From Desulfosporosinus sp. (lineage in GTDB: Bacteria > Bacillota > Desulfitobacteriia > Desulfitobacteriales > Desulfitobacteriaceae), in NCBI GenBank assembly GCA_031292055.1, contig JARLHV010000072.1, forward strand, positions 1-44,784: 44,784 nt of DNA, read 5' to 3'. A program made the translations under genes and the position numbers. A model generated the notes under the pieces. The model was given only the letters and a program-made list of their open reading frames with translations. It did no database searches and had not been told where the DNA came from. Shown here piece after piece: positions 17,093-25,608 of this stretch (position 1 is the stretch's first letter; every line of letters starts with the position of its first letter).

Positions 17093-17126
17093 GGATCTCG
17101 GTAAAGAATGAAGATTAATATGAACG

Positions 17127-17160
17127 ATCCTAGGCTTTTAGCAGCCTAGGATTTTGTTTT
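17127..17160 (+). terminator. Rho-independent terminator of hypD
   Basis: ATCCTAGGC (17127-17135) pairs with GCCTAGGAT (17144-17152), loop 8 nt, followed by TTTGTTTT. Confidence 0.92.
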
Positions 17161-17177
17161 GTTAAGGGGTCTTTCCT

Positions 17178-17240
17178 TAACTATTTTGTAACAATTATTA
17201 AGATTTCTGTAACAAACGCTGGAGCTATTTAGTGTATTCT
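17178..17240 (+). promoter_or_regulatory. Phased TAAC boxes and -10 of the polysaccharide deacetylase gene
   Basis: Four TAAC/TAAG elements start at 17178, 17189, 17199 and 17210, a spacing of 11, 10 and 11 bases (one helical turn). Two of them have the longer form TGTAAC. A TATTCT -10 at 17235-17240 follows the last box after 21 bases, and no -35 is visible. Direct repeats with an 11-bp period next to a -10 are the pattern bound by PhoB/OmpR-type regulators. The regulator encoded at 18670-19368 is the obvious candidate. Confidence 0.6.
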
Positions 17241-17306
17241 AAAAGTAATGCGAAAGGGCGGGTTTTGTAAGACTGAGACGAGATGTAGGGAGAGGAAGAA
17301 AGAATT

Positions 17307-18554
17307 ATGTCCAAAAAGAAAATCATAGGTGGTCTGATCTTTATGGTCTGTTTTTTAGGTTCGAGCGTTTCCTTGGTGGGGGCATATCCGCAATGGAGTA
17401 TAGCAGCTCAATCAGTTTTTCAACGGTATGATCCACCAGCGCCGAATGAGGCTTCAGTTCCTCTGCCTAACAGGATGGCACTCTTGCTTCGGACTAGTGT
17501 TAACGGTAGTGCTAAAACCCCTGCAACGACAGCTAAAGAGTCAGGAACGACGATGCCTCCAAGTTTTATACAGTCTGATCAAGAGGAAGCGTCGACAGAA
17601 GTGTCTCCGTCTCAACAGAATGACGAAACGCCTCTAACTGAGGAGGATCAGAGTAACCTTGAGGAACAAGCTCAGTCCTCAGCTGGAGAGACACAGTCAG
17701 TATCGGCATCCGCATCTCCATCTCCAGCGGAAGATTCGCTACAACAATCTGTCCAATCTGAGCTAAAATCAAATCCAATCATCTTAGATACAGAAAAAAG
17801 AGATTTGGCGCTGGCGCCTACTCCATCACCTGGGCTCCCAGACACGCCAATTCATTCATATTATGATCAGGCAGGCAACCCGCCGACAGCTCCTGGTTTA
17901 GCCATGCGTCAGCGTGATTTCCAGCCGGAAATTGGGAAAATGGCCTATTTAACTTTCGATGATGGTCCGTACCCCAGTACAACGCCCAAAATCCTTGCTA
18001 TTTTAGCCAAAGAAACTATCCAGGCTACTTTTTTTGATATCGGCCATCGAGTGGAGCTTTATCCAGAGTTACTTAAAGCAGAGTACGAGCAGGGTAATGC
18101 GATTGGCAATCATACTTATTCACATAACATGGCTACGCTGTATAAGGGACCTCAGGAGTTTCTAGCTGATGTGAAGAAATCCGAGGAGATAATTTATCAG
18201 ACCCTTGGTATACGCCCCCAAATAGTTCGAGCTCCAGGAGGAACGGTTGGCAATTTTACGGTTAGCTATTTTAATACTATGGATGCAGCAGGTTATTTGA
18301 TGGAGGACTGGAATATTGATTCTGGAGATACAGATGCTCATTTAGTTCCTGTGAATACGTTAATTCAGCATGTTGAGCAGCAGATTCAAGGCAAGACTCG
18401 GGTAGTTATCTTGTTACATGATCTGGTAGGGAAAACCACAACGATTGAGGCTTTGCCAGAGATTATTGACGTGTTAAAAAAACAAGGGTTTTCGTTTGGG
18501 GTGTTAGGTCCGCATGTGTTGCCGATTGTATTTCCAGAGGGAATGCACAATTAA
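17307..18554 (+). CDS. Exported polysaccharide deacetylase (NodB domain)
   Basis: 415 aa. The N-terminus (KKKIIGGLIFMVCFLGSSVS) is a signal peptide or anchor. A Pro/Ser/Thr/Glu/Gln-rich linker (about 45-205) follows, then a NodB carbohydrate esterase 4 domain (about 208-400). Metal and catalytic motifs are complete: TFDDGP (Asp218, Asp219), HTYSH (His269, His273), RAPGG, and LLHD near the C-terminus. It removes acetyl or other N-linked groups from cell-wall or spore-related sugars outside the membrane. The long acidic linker suggests it reaches through the wall. It precedes the two-component genes and has phased regulatory boxes in its promoter. Confidence 0.92.
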   Translation: MSKKKIIGGLIFMVCFLGSSVSLVGAYPQWSIAAQSVFQRYDPPAPNEASVPLPNRMALLLRTSVNGSAKTPATTAKESGTTMPPSFIQSDQEEASTEVSPSQQNDETPLTEEDQSNLEEQAQSSAGETQSVSASASPSPAEDSLQQSVQSELKSNPIILDTEKRDLALAPTPSPGLPDTPIHSYYDQAGNPPTAPGLAMRQRDFQPEIGKMAYLTFDDGPYPSTTPKILAILAKETIQATFFDIGHRVELYPELLKAEYEQGNAIGNHTYSHNMATLYKGPQEFLADVKKSEEIIYQTLGIRPQIVRAPGGTVGNFTVSYFNTMDAAGYLMEDWNIDSGDTDAHLVPVNTLIQHVEQQIQGKTRVVILLHDLVGKTTTIEALPEIIDVLKKQGFSFGVLGPHVLPIVFPEGMHN

Positions 18555-18594
18555 GATTAGTAAAAAATACTCTCGCCAGAGGTTTTAAATGCTT

Positions 18595-18600
18595 TATAAT
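18595..18600 (+). promoter_or_regulatory. Possible -10 element before the response regulator gene
   Basis: A perfect TATAAT lies 70 bases before the response regulator start. The -35 position (CTCGCC) is poor, so the promoter would need an activator or be weak. Confidence 0.4.
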
Positions 18601-18669
18601 AGAACGATAGGAACACAAGCCTGTCATATTCGATAGGCTGAGTGGTTAGGCGTGGTCAGGAGTGGTCAG

Positions 18670-19368
18670 ATGAAGGATATAAAGGTGAAGGTATTGGTCG
18701 TAGAAGATGAAGAGTCGATCCGGCGTTTTATTACCCTTAACCTAAGTGCGGCGGGTTATTTAGTGGGTGATACTGCAACTGGAGAGGAAGCACTTGTGAT
18801 GTTGAAGACCTTTGTCCCGAAGGTTGTCGTACTTGATCTCATGTTACCTGGTATCAGTGGTCTGGAAGTCTGTCAGAAAATCCGCGAGACCAGGCAGGAA
18901 ACCTTCGTGATTATGCTTACGGCCAGAGGCCAGGATACGGATAAAATTCTCGGTTTAGAACTGGGCGCTGATGATTATATGGTAAAACCGTTTAATCCCT
19001 TAGAATTGATTGCTCGAGTTAAAGCTGTTTTGCGGCGAGGTGTGGGTTTTGGAGACCCTCGGGAGATTTTTAGCTGCAGGGACTTGTGTCTGAATATTAC
19101 CGCTAATAAATTTTTCAAAGCTAATCAGGAAATTGAGTTAACCCCCATTGAATTTGCTTTAATTAAAGTATTTATGAAAAACCCTGGGAGGGCACTTAAA
19201 CGGGAAGAAATGTTGAATACTGTCTGGGGTGACGATTATTTTGGAGATACTAAAACATTGGATGTCCATATTAGGCGCTTACGGGAAAAGATTGAAGACA
19301 ATCCTTCGCAACCAGAGTATATTAGAACGGTTTGGGGTTCTGGCTATCGATGGCAGCAAGAACCTTAA
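18670..19368 (+). CDS. OmpR/PhoB-family response regulator
   Basis: 232 aa from ATG 18670, chosen for AGGAG 7 bases upstream over an in-frame GTG at 18652. The receiver domain shows the acidic pair VVEDEE, phospho-acceptor Asp56 in VVVLDLMLPG, the Thr in MLTAR, and Lys106 in MVKPF. The C-terminal winged helix shows LTPIEFALI and TLDVHIRRLREKIE, which is typical of PhoB/PhoP/YycF. The partner kinase gene follows directly. Its likely sites are the 11-bp-spaced boxes upstream of the flanking genes; that link is inference. Confidence 0.95.
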   Translation: MKDIKVKVLVVEDEESIRRFITLNLSAAGYLVGDTATGEEALVMLKTFVPKVVVLDLMLPGISGLEVCQKIRETRQETFVIMLTARGQDTDKILGLELGADDYMVKPFNPLELIARVKAVLRRGVGFGDPREIFSCRDLCLNITANKFFKANQEIELTPIEFALIKVFMKNPGRALKREEMLNTVWGDDYFGDTKTLDVHIRRLREKIEDNPSQPEYIRTVWGSGYRWQQEP

Positions 19369-19390
19369 ACTGAAAAGCATTCGAGCTCGG

Positions 19391-20749
19391 TTGACAGCCA
19401 ATTTTATGATCGTCATTATTATTACAGTTACTATTCTTGAAATGCTCCTGATCTACACTGTGCGACAAAATTACTATGGAAGTTTAGAAGGAAGCCTTAC
19501 GAACCAGATTAAGATTTCGGCTGATTTATATGCTAAGTATTTCTCAGACACATCCCTTCAGGAAAATGTCTTATATAATGTCGATGCTTTCTGGAACCAA
19601 AGCAATGCCGAAGTGGAGATTGTCGCTAAGGATGGCAGTATTGTAATGGATTCGCTGGGGGTGATTCCTCCCGGAAATGTAGCGATTAACGATATTAAAG
19701 ACGCCTTAAACGGAGAAACAGGAGAATGGATTGGGAGATTAAATGGCCAGAAAGTTATGGCTGTGGCGTACCCATTAAAGGCCAACAATGAAATAGTGGG
19801 GGCCTTGCGTTTTATTACGTCCTTAAGTGCTGTTGATGTGGATATTAAAAACACGGCCTATATCTTTATTTCAATCGGCTTGGCAGTGATTTTTGTGGCC
19901 GGCTTGATTAGTGTATTTTTAGCCAATACAATTATTTTGCCTCTGCAAGAAGTTACGAAAGCTGCTCAGGAAATGGCTACAGGGAATTTCCAAGCGCGCA
20001 GTAGAAAAACCCATTCCGACGAGATCGGGAGGCTCTCAGACACTCTGAATTATATGGCGGATGAGATCGTAAAAAAAGAACAGCTCAAGAATGATTTTAT
20101 CTCTTCGATCTCGCATGAGTTACGTACGCCGTTAACCTCGATCATGGGCTGGGCGATCACATTACAAAATGAAAAATTTCAACACAAAGAGATGTTGGCT
20201 GATGGCCTGGGGATTATCGCCAAAGAGAGTGAACGACTTACCTTAATGGTCGAAGAACTCCTGGATTTCTCCAAGTTTGTCTCCGGTCGGGTGATACTGC
20301 AAAAAGCAGAAATTAATTTGACCTTGCTTCTGGAGCATATTCAGAAACAATTAACCCCAAGGGCAGTGCGAGAGAATATCGACTTCCTTGTTCAATATCC
20401 TGAAGATTTGCCAAATTTCTGCACAGATGCCAATCGACTCAAGCAAGTGTTTATCAACATTCTGGATAATGCCTTTAATTTCACATCTGCGGGCGGACAG
20501 GTTAACTTTAACATAGAGATGCAAAATGAGGAATTGTTATTCACTATTTTGGATACCGGCTGCGGAATAGCTGCTGAGGAGCTTCCTATGGTTAAAGAAA
20601 AATTCTACAAGGGAAAAAGTTCACTCTCGAAAAACGGGATCGGGTTATCAATTTGTGAGGAAATTGTCAATCTCATGGGTGGTAAGTTGGAGATTGCCAG
20701 TGAGTTTAATCAAGGGACAAAAGTGTTTATTACCCTACCTAAAGGCTAA
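19391..20749 (+). CDS. Sensor histidine kinase
   Basis: Membrane sensor of the two-component pair. Order: first membrane segment, extracytoplasmic sensor domain of about 140 residues, second membrane segment (YIFISIGLAVIFVAGLISVF), HAMP domain, HisKA dimer with phospho-acceptor His in SSISHELRTPL, and HATPase with N box ANRLKQVFINILDNAFN, G1 DTGCGIA and G2 NGIGLSICEEI. The start is unclear. The conserved-looking lead KLKSIRARL lies upstream of TTG 19391 in the same frame, but the only in-frame ATGs are inside the regulator gene (for example 19262); CTG 19370 is another option. The 452-aa form is therefore the minimum length. Confidence 0.9.
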   Translation: MTANFMIVIIITVTILEMLLIYTVRQNYYGSLEGSLTNQIKISADLYAKYFSDTSLQENVLYNVDAFWNQSNAEVEIVAKDGSIVMDSLGVIPPGNVAINDIKDALNGETGEWIGRLNGQKVMAVAYPLKANNEIVGALRFITSLSAVDVDIKNTAYIFISIGLAVIFVAGLISVFLANTIILPLQEVTKAAQEMATGNFQARSRKTHSDEIGRLSDTLNYMADEIVKKEQLKNDFISSISHELRTPLTSIMGWAITLQNEKFQHKEMLADGLGIIAKESERLTLMVEELLDFSKFVSGRVILQKAEINLTLLLEHIQKQLTPRAVRENIDFLVQYPEDLPNFCTDANRLKQVFINILDNAFNFTSAGGQVNFNIEMQNEELLFTILDTGCGIAAEELPMVKEKFYKGKSSLSKNGIGLSICEEIVNLMGGKLEIASEFNQGTKVFITLPKG

Positions 20750-20763
20750 AAGGGAGCGCTTCT

Positions 20764-22257
20764 ATGTTTAAGGTGTATAAAGTGTTGCTGGTCGGAGTAA
20801 TTATGCTTTTGTTGGGAGGCTGTGCCAATCTTTCCTGGACGACAGCGGGGAGGTTCATTCCGCCAGTTTATACTCTCTGCCCGCTGGAGGGGAAATGGCT
20901 GGTCATTGAAGACTTACAGACCAGTGGGAATTCTGGAGGGAGTCAACAAAACTGGGTAGGGGATAGTGCTCAATTCACTTGTAAAGTTGCGATGCTGGGT
21001 GATTATGTCTGGAGTAATCCTACCTATAAGATAAAAAAAGTGAATTCCCGAGATTACCTAATGACCAAATATCTTAATCTATCAAGTACCTTAATACCAG
21101 ACAGTAAAGAAGTTAGTGTCATTACCGTATCCTCTGCCGAGAATTTCCTGAGCGAATTTATGAAAATCGATGATACAAAGGTCATTGCCTTTGTTCAGAA
21201 TAAGGCACTCTACCTGCAGAAGGTCTCAGATCAAGTGGATAGTTCTTTAGCTACGGCTAACCTCAATGATTTTAAAACGAACGAACAGAGTAATTCAAGA
21301 GCATCCGGTGTTCTGGTGGGGCTTAAAATTCCGTCTGGATCCGATGGTAACAGCGGGCCAAATGATGACTTTACCTATCAAACACTATGGTTAGCGTCGG
21401 ACGATAAGAAGCTACATCCGATTTTAACAGGTAACGATATCTTTTTCCCGCGCAGTAGTGGCTTTTGGGAGCTTCAGGTAAGTAATGAACAGGTAGGGGC
21501 CAAGGCGGAAAATTTATTAACGGCTAATGATGTCTCAACAAAGGTTCCGATCAGTCAACCGCGAGCTGCGGCAATCAACCAACGTCAAGCTGGAAAAGGA
21601 ATTTTTAAAAGGATCATCGATTACGTGGGTAATGATTATGTAGCAGTAGAAAACGATGCTGATGGTATCAATCATTTGCAGGTACTACCAGTGGACAAAA
21701 TCTCCGCACCTGAAGGGATCAAGTTGTCCGATTTGCTAGGGAACAGTGGCTTAACTGCGTTTAACAGTGCTAGAACTCAGGCAAGCCTGGCTTTAAACAA
21801 TCAAGGAATTTCAGTGTCGGATGATGCTGGCTTTGAACAAAATTTTGGGCTCGCTCGCAAAAATGGACATTGGTATCTCCGTGGCAGAATCAATTATCAA
21901 GAGGGCACTACGCCGAGCTATAGGGATTTCAATGTCAATTCAATTCCACCAGCTAAATTGATTTTTTATGACACTCTCTGTCTTAGCTGGCAGAACATCA
22001 AAGACCGAGTTCCAGAGGCCGTGGATGCTTTTAGCTCTCCCAATCGGGATATTGCCCTTGTTATAACAAAGACAAAACTCTATGTTTACGCGTGCAATGT
22101 CGGTCAATTGGATAGCGAACCTTTGGCTAAAATCGGGCTAAAAGAGGGAGAAACTGTGATTATGGCCGAGTGGGCGACAGGGTTTTATGTCGATAATTGG
22201 GAAAAAGCATTTTTGGCTAACGGTGCCCAAATAATGACGATGGAAGATACAAAGTGA
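20764..22257 (+). CDS. Lipoprotein of unknown function
   Basis: 497 aa, AGGGAG before the ATG. The N-terminus is a lipoprotein signal with lipobox LLGGC (Cys20). The rest has no long hydrophobic segment and should lie outside the membrane. I recognise no family; there are several short repeat-like beta-rich stretches and no obvious catalytic motif. It starts 14 bases after the kinase gene, so it is co-transcribed and could sense or respond to the same envelope signal. Confidence 0.85.
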   Translation: MFKVYKVLLVGVIMLLLGGCANLSWTTAGRFIPPVYTLCPLEGKWLVIEDLQTSGNSGGSQQNWVGDSAQFTCKVAMLGDYVWSNPTYKIKKVNSRDYLMTKYLNLSSTLIPDSKEVSVITVSSAENFLSEFMKIDDTKVIAFVQNKALYLQKVSDQVDSSLATANLNDFKTNEQSNSRASGVLVGLKIPSGSDGNSGPNDDFTYQTLWLASDDKKLHPILTGNDIFFPRSSGFWELQVSNEQVGAKAENLLTANDVSTKVPISQPRAAAINQRQAGKGIFKRIIDYVGNDYVAVENDADGINHLQVLPVDKISAPEGIKLSDLLGNSGLTAFNSARTQASLALNNQGISVSDDAGFEQNFGLARKNGHWYLRGRINYQEGTTPSYRDFNVNSIPPAKLIFYDTLCLSWQNIKDRVPEAVDAFSSPNRDIALVITKTKLYVYACNVGQLDSEPLAKIGLKEGETVIMAEWATGFYVDNWEKAFLANGAQIMTMEDTK

Positions 22258-22286
22258 ATGAATTCGTTGATATTATCATAATTTTG

Positions 22287-22328
22287 TAACTATTTTGTAA
22301 CTCTAAGTGCATAGAAATAGGGTATTGT
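22287..22328 (+). promoter_or_regulatory. Pair of TTTTGTAAC boxes with -10, upstream of a 34-aa protein
   Basis: TAAC starts at 22287 and 22298, each in the longer form TTTTGTAAC, one helical turn (11 bases) apart. TATTGT at 22323-22328 follows after 21 bases, exactly the spacing seen before the polysaccharide deacetylase gene. No -35 element is visible. A PhoB/OmpR-type activator site is the simplest reading. Confidence 0.6.
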
Positions 22329-22392
22329 AGAATTATGATTACTGAATGTCTGATTAGATCACGCAAAGTAACATGGAAGGAGGTATTATCAA

Positions 22393-22497
22393 TTGAGCTT
22401 TAACTTTTTTGTTATGGCCTCCTTCTTTTCAATGTTGGGTTATGGGCTATGCTATATTACTATAGCCGTTAAAAAGGAAATACCTGATAAAAAATAA
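22393..22497 (+). CDS. 34-residue single-span membrane protein
   Basis: TTG start with AAGGAGG (22377-22383) 9 bases upstream. The protein has a hydrophobic segment (about residues 3-26, including FFVMASFFSMLGYGLCYI) and a charged tail AVKKEIPDKK. Such short one-span proteins often serve as small subunits of transporters or kinases, but no partner is obvious here. The strong ribosome-binding site plus the regulatory boxes upstream support a real gene. Confidence 0.6.
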   Translation: MSFNFFVMASFFSMLGYGLCYITIAVKKEIPDKK

Positions 22498-22515
22498 ACA
22501 AGCACACATTGCTCG

Positions 22516-22566
22516 GAATCTACTCTGAGCATTAACATAGCAAACTCAGGCTTTCAGAGTAGATTC
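22516..22566. repeat. 13-bp perfect inverted repeat
   Basis: GAATCTACTCTGA (22516-22528) pairs with TCAGAGTAGATTC (22554-22566) over a 25-nt loop. It is not followed by a T-run, so it may be a transcript-stabilising or regulatory hairpin between the 34-aa gene and the DUF2157 gene. Confidence 0.6.
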
Positions 22567-22614
22567 TCTGAGACGGTATTCTGAGTGCTGGTCAGTATAA
22601 AGGGGGAAAGCGAT

Positions 22615-23685
22615 TTGAAAAGACAGATCAGTAAAGCTGATTTCTCCTTAGTAAGTACAGAACTGGAACACTATGAAAATGACGGACTTATCACAGCGGA
22701 GCAAAAAAATGGGATCCTAGAGATTTATGAGATAAAGGGCGGTCTCAATTTTATTCGGGTGGTAGTTACGATTGGGGCAATTTTGGTTGGACTTGGAATT
22801 TTGAGCTTTATCGCCAGCAACTGGACTGGAATCAGCCATTTAGGCAAACTTTTTATTATCTTTGGAGTTTTCGGTGCTGTAAACCTGGCAGGATACCTGC
22901 TATCTGAGCACAATCCTAAGACGGGCCGAAGTTTTATTTACTTAGGAACACTGGTTTACGGTGCCGGAATCTTTTTGATCGGACAGATGTATAATTTGGG
23001 AGGAGACTTTCCTACGGCTTTTCTGCTCTGGTCGTTGGGAGTACTGCCGATGGCGTTTCAGCTTAAGGATAAATATTTAATGTTGGGCGCGAATATTCTG
23101 TTTGGGGTCTACCTGAATGGCTCGTTCGACCAAGGCTTTCCATATGCTGCCTGGGTGGGGGTTCCCTTGCTCTACGTGGCTTTTAATTACTTTGCTAAGT
23201 CGAGACTCTTGTTGTTTTTCGCCAACCTTACAGCTTTAAGTTTCATTTTGCAAATTACCCTCCACTATGAAGTGAAGGGCTTATATGTGGTATTGATCTT
23301 TTTTGTGTTGGGGCTTTTGATGTATGGGGTCAAACACCACTTAGAGTTCGATATTTTTCAACTGCAGGGTAACATTTTATTAGGTATAACCGGTGTGATT
23401 CTAACCATTCCTGATTTATGGGGCGTCTTAGTTGGCGTTCAGTCAACTCGACTGATGAGTATTCTCTTTGCTTTAGCCTTTGTTGTCTTATTGTTTCTCC
23501 TCATTCGCAAGGGGAGTCTCATTAGTCTGATTTTTGTCTGTGTTACTATCTTCAGGTATTACACGGATACCTTTGCTTTTTTACCGAAATCACTGTTTTT
23601 TATCGTTGGAGGGCTGCTTTTACTCGGTTTCGGTTACTATTTTGAAAGGATGATGAAGACGCCTAAAGGAGGAACGCTCGTATGA
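22615..23685 (+). CDS. DUF2157 multi-spanning membrane protein
   Basis: 356 aa from TTG 22615 behind AGGGGGAA. The start at 22585 in the same frame has no site. A short cytoplasmic N-terminus with the DUF2157 pattern (GLITAEQKNGILEIYE) is followed by about ten hydrophobic segments, the first containing ILVGLGILSFIASNW, which is the family hallmark. Function unknown. Its stop overlaps the start of the GDYXXLXY gene (ATGA); the two families often occur as a pair in bacteria. Confidence 0.88.
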   Translation: MKRQISKADFSLVSTELEHYENDGLITAEQKNGILEIYEIKGGLNFIRVVVTIGAILVGLGILSFIASNWTGISHLGKLFIIFGVFGAVNLAGYLLSEHNPKTGRSFIYLGTLVYGAGIFLIGQMYNLGGDFPTAFLLWSLGVLPMAFQLKDKYLMLGANILFGVYLNGSFDQGFPYAAWVGVPLLYVAFNYFAKSRLLLFFANLTALSFILQITLHYEVKGLYVVLIFFVLGLLMYGVKHHLEFDIFQLQGNILLGITGVILTIPDLWGVLVGVQSTRLMSILFALAFVVLLFLLIRKGSLISLIFVCVTIFRYYTDTFAFLPKSLFFIVGGLLLLGFGYYFERMMKTPKGGTLV

Positions 23686-24191
23686 ATAAGAAAACGTTTT
23701 TACTAGCGGTGTTGTTTCCTCTGCTCATTCTGTTGGCGCTGACGATTAAACCTCAAATGACTGTTCTGTGCGGGCAAGAAATTTTACTGGAAACGAAGGC
23801 TTTTGACCCGACGGACTTATTTAGGGGGGATTATGTTGCTATAAGCTTCGCGATTTCTGATATACCAAAGTCTAAGGTGACTCTTCCGATCGACAAGGTG
23901 AGTGATAAGACTCTTTATGTCAGTCTTAAGCAAGAGGGCAAGTACTATGTTGTTGATCAAGTCAGTGAGAATAAACCTCAGCAGGGTGTTTATCTGAGAG
24001 GGAAATTTCAGCAAACATATAATCAGAACAATGAGTCCGAAATGTTCAAGGTAGATTACAGTCTCAATAAGTATTTCCTGGAGCAAGGAAGCGGAAAGGA
24101 TCTTCAACTGAAATCCAATGCTGGTGGGCTTGTCGCTACAGTTAAAGTCCTGGACGGGTATGGAGTTTTGACGGGCATCGCCACGCCCTAG
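23682..24191 (+). CDS. GDYXXLXY domain membrane protein
   Basis: 169 aa. One N-terminal membrane segment (LLAVLFPLLILLALTI) is followed by an extracytoplasmic domain with LFRGDYVAISFAIS, a variant of the GDYVxLxY motif that names the family. Co-translated with the DUF2157 gene. Function unknown; the pairing suggests an envelope complex. Confidence 0.87.
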   Translation: MNKKTFLLAVLFPLLILLALTIKPQMTVLCGQEILLETKAFDPTDLFRGDYVAISFAISDIPKSKVTLPIDKVSDKTLYVSLKQEGKYYVVDQVSENKPQQGVYLRGKFQQTYNQNNESEMFKVDYSLNKYFLEQGSGKDLQLKSNAGGLVATVKVLDGYGVLTGIATP

Positions 24192-24342
24192 CTGAAGTAA
24201 ACGCTATCAAACACAGCGATGATGGCAGCAAAAGGGCAAGTGAACTATGTATAATAAAAATAATTAAAGGCTTATAGAAGGAAATCACTTCGTAGTGATA
24301 GAATATATATTAAGGATTATTCTTGATGAGGAGTGGTTATTT

Positions 24343-25608
24343 ATGGAAAATAGAGAGTTGTGGGAACGGCTTAATATGGACTTGGCTAAACATGATGAAT
24401 TCTTAGCTCCGCTTCCACAGGTGTTTACGGAACTTTTCTTGAATCGGAAAAACCGTCCAGCGGCTATGGGGTATTTCGATGCTGTGGTCGGAGATGTGCA
24501 TGGGATTCGCGTGCATGAATTGTTTGCTATGAAAGAAGCCGGTGCCAAGGTGTTTTCCACTTTTTGTGTCTATGTTCCAGAGGAAATCGTCGTGGCCACG
24601 GGGAGTGCCAGTATCGGATTATGTGCCGGTGCTCAGTTTACGGTTTCTTCGGGAGAAAAGCTCTTGCCTCGCAATCTTTGTCCGTTGATTAAGTCCACGA
24701 TGGGTTTTAAACTCGATCGGATTTGCCCTTATTTTCAAGTTTCTGATTGGGTTATCGGAGAGACGACGTGTGACGGGAAAAAGAAGGCTTGGGAGATTTT
24801 AAACGAATATATCCCAACTTATGTGATGGACCTCCCGCAAAAGAAAGACGCGAAAGACGCCCAGCTTTGGGAAGAAGAAGTACGGGAATTTGCTGCTTTC
24901 ATTGAGCGTGAGACCAAGGTGGATTTAACTGCTGAGAATCTTGCCCAAGGAATTGAGAAGATTAATAATAAGCGTCAAGCGCTGCAAAGGTTAGCTAGCC
25001 TCAGAAAACATAATCCGGCGCCGATTCACGGCTTAGATGTTTTGGTCATCAATCAACTTGCTTTCTTTGATGATCCGGTTCGCTTCGCTGCCCAGGTTAA
25101 CGCCCTTTGTGACGAACTTGATGTGCGGGTTAAAGAGGGAGTGGGAGTAGCACCCGCTGATGCGCCACGGATTCTGCTGACGGGAACGCCACAACCACTT
25201 CCGAACTGGAAACTTCATGCTTTGATCGAACAAACTGGGGCAGTCGTGGTTGGGGAGGAGACTTGTACGGGAGAACGCTATTATAAGGATATGACTGAAC
25301 CTGCCGACAATGTGACGGATATGCTCGCCAATATTGCCAAACGTCCACTGAAGGTGAATTGTGCTTGCTTTACTCCAAATCAAGGACGTATCGAAGATAT
25401 ATCCTATATGGCTAAAAATTTACAAGCAGATGCTGTGATTGATTGTACCCTTCAATTCTGCCAGCCTTATGGTGTGGAAAGTTATTTCGTTGGTAGAGCA
25501 ATGGAAGGAACTATTCCTTATCTTCGCTTGGAAACTGATTTTTCGGCAGAAGATCAAGGGCAACTCTTGACTAGGATTGAGGCTTTAATCGAGATGATTC
25601 GTGCATGA
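24343..25608 (+). CDS. 2-hydroxyacyl-CoA dehydratase D-like protein, probable double-cubane cluster protein
   Basis: 421 aa from ATG 24343, GAGGAG 9 bases upstream. It belongs to the HgdB/YjiM family of [Fe-S] proteins. Cys residues likely to bind clusters lie in RNLCP, DRICP, GETTCDGKKK, GEETCTGERYY, NCACF and DCTLQFCQPYG. Only one subunit gene is present, next to its ATPase. True 2-hydroxyacyl-CoA dehydratases have two different subunits. A single subunit of this size plus activator matches the double-cubane cluster protein (DCCP) system, which holds an [8Fe-9S] cluster and reduces small molecules such as acetylene at very low potential. The physiological substrate is unknown. Confidence 0.85.
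   Translation: MENRELWERLNMDLAKHDEFLAPLPQVFTELFLNRKNRPAAMGYFDAVVGDVHGIRVHELFAMKEAGAKVFSTFCVYVPEEIVVATGSASIGLCAGAQFTVSSGEKLLPRNLCPLIKSTMGFKLDRICPYFQVSDWVIGETTCDGKKKAWEILNEYIPTYVMDLPQKKDAKDAQLWEEEVREFAAFIERETKVDLTAENLAQGIEKINNKRQALQRLASLRKHNPAPIHGLDVLVINQLAFFDDPVRFAAQVNALCDELDVRVKEGVGVAPADAPRILLTGTPQPLPNWKLHALIEQTGAVVVGEETCTGERYYKDMTEPADNVTDMLANIAKRPLKVNCACFTPNQGRIEDISYMAKNLQADAVIDCTLQFCQPYGVESYFVGRAMEGTIPYLRLETDFSAEDQGQLLTRIEALIEMIRA

Noticed and set aside
24343..25608. Classical 2-hydroxyacyl-CoA dehydratase
   Set aside because: Only one subunit gene and no CoA-transferase or acyl-CoA dehydrogenase in the neighbourhood; the pair fits DCCP better.
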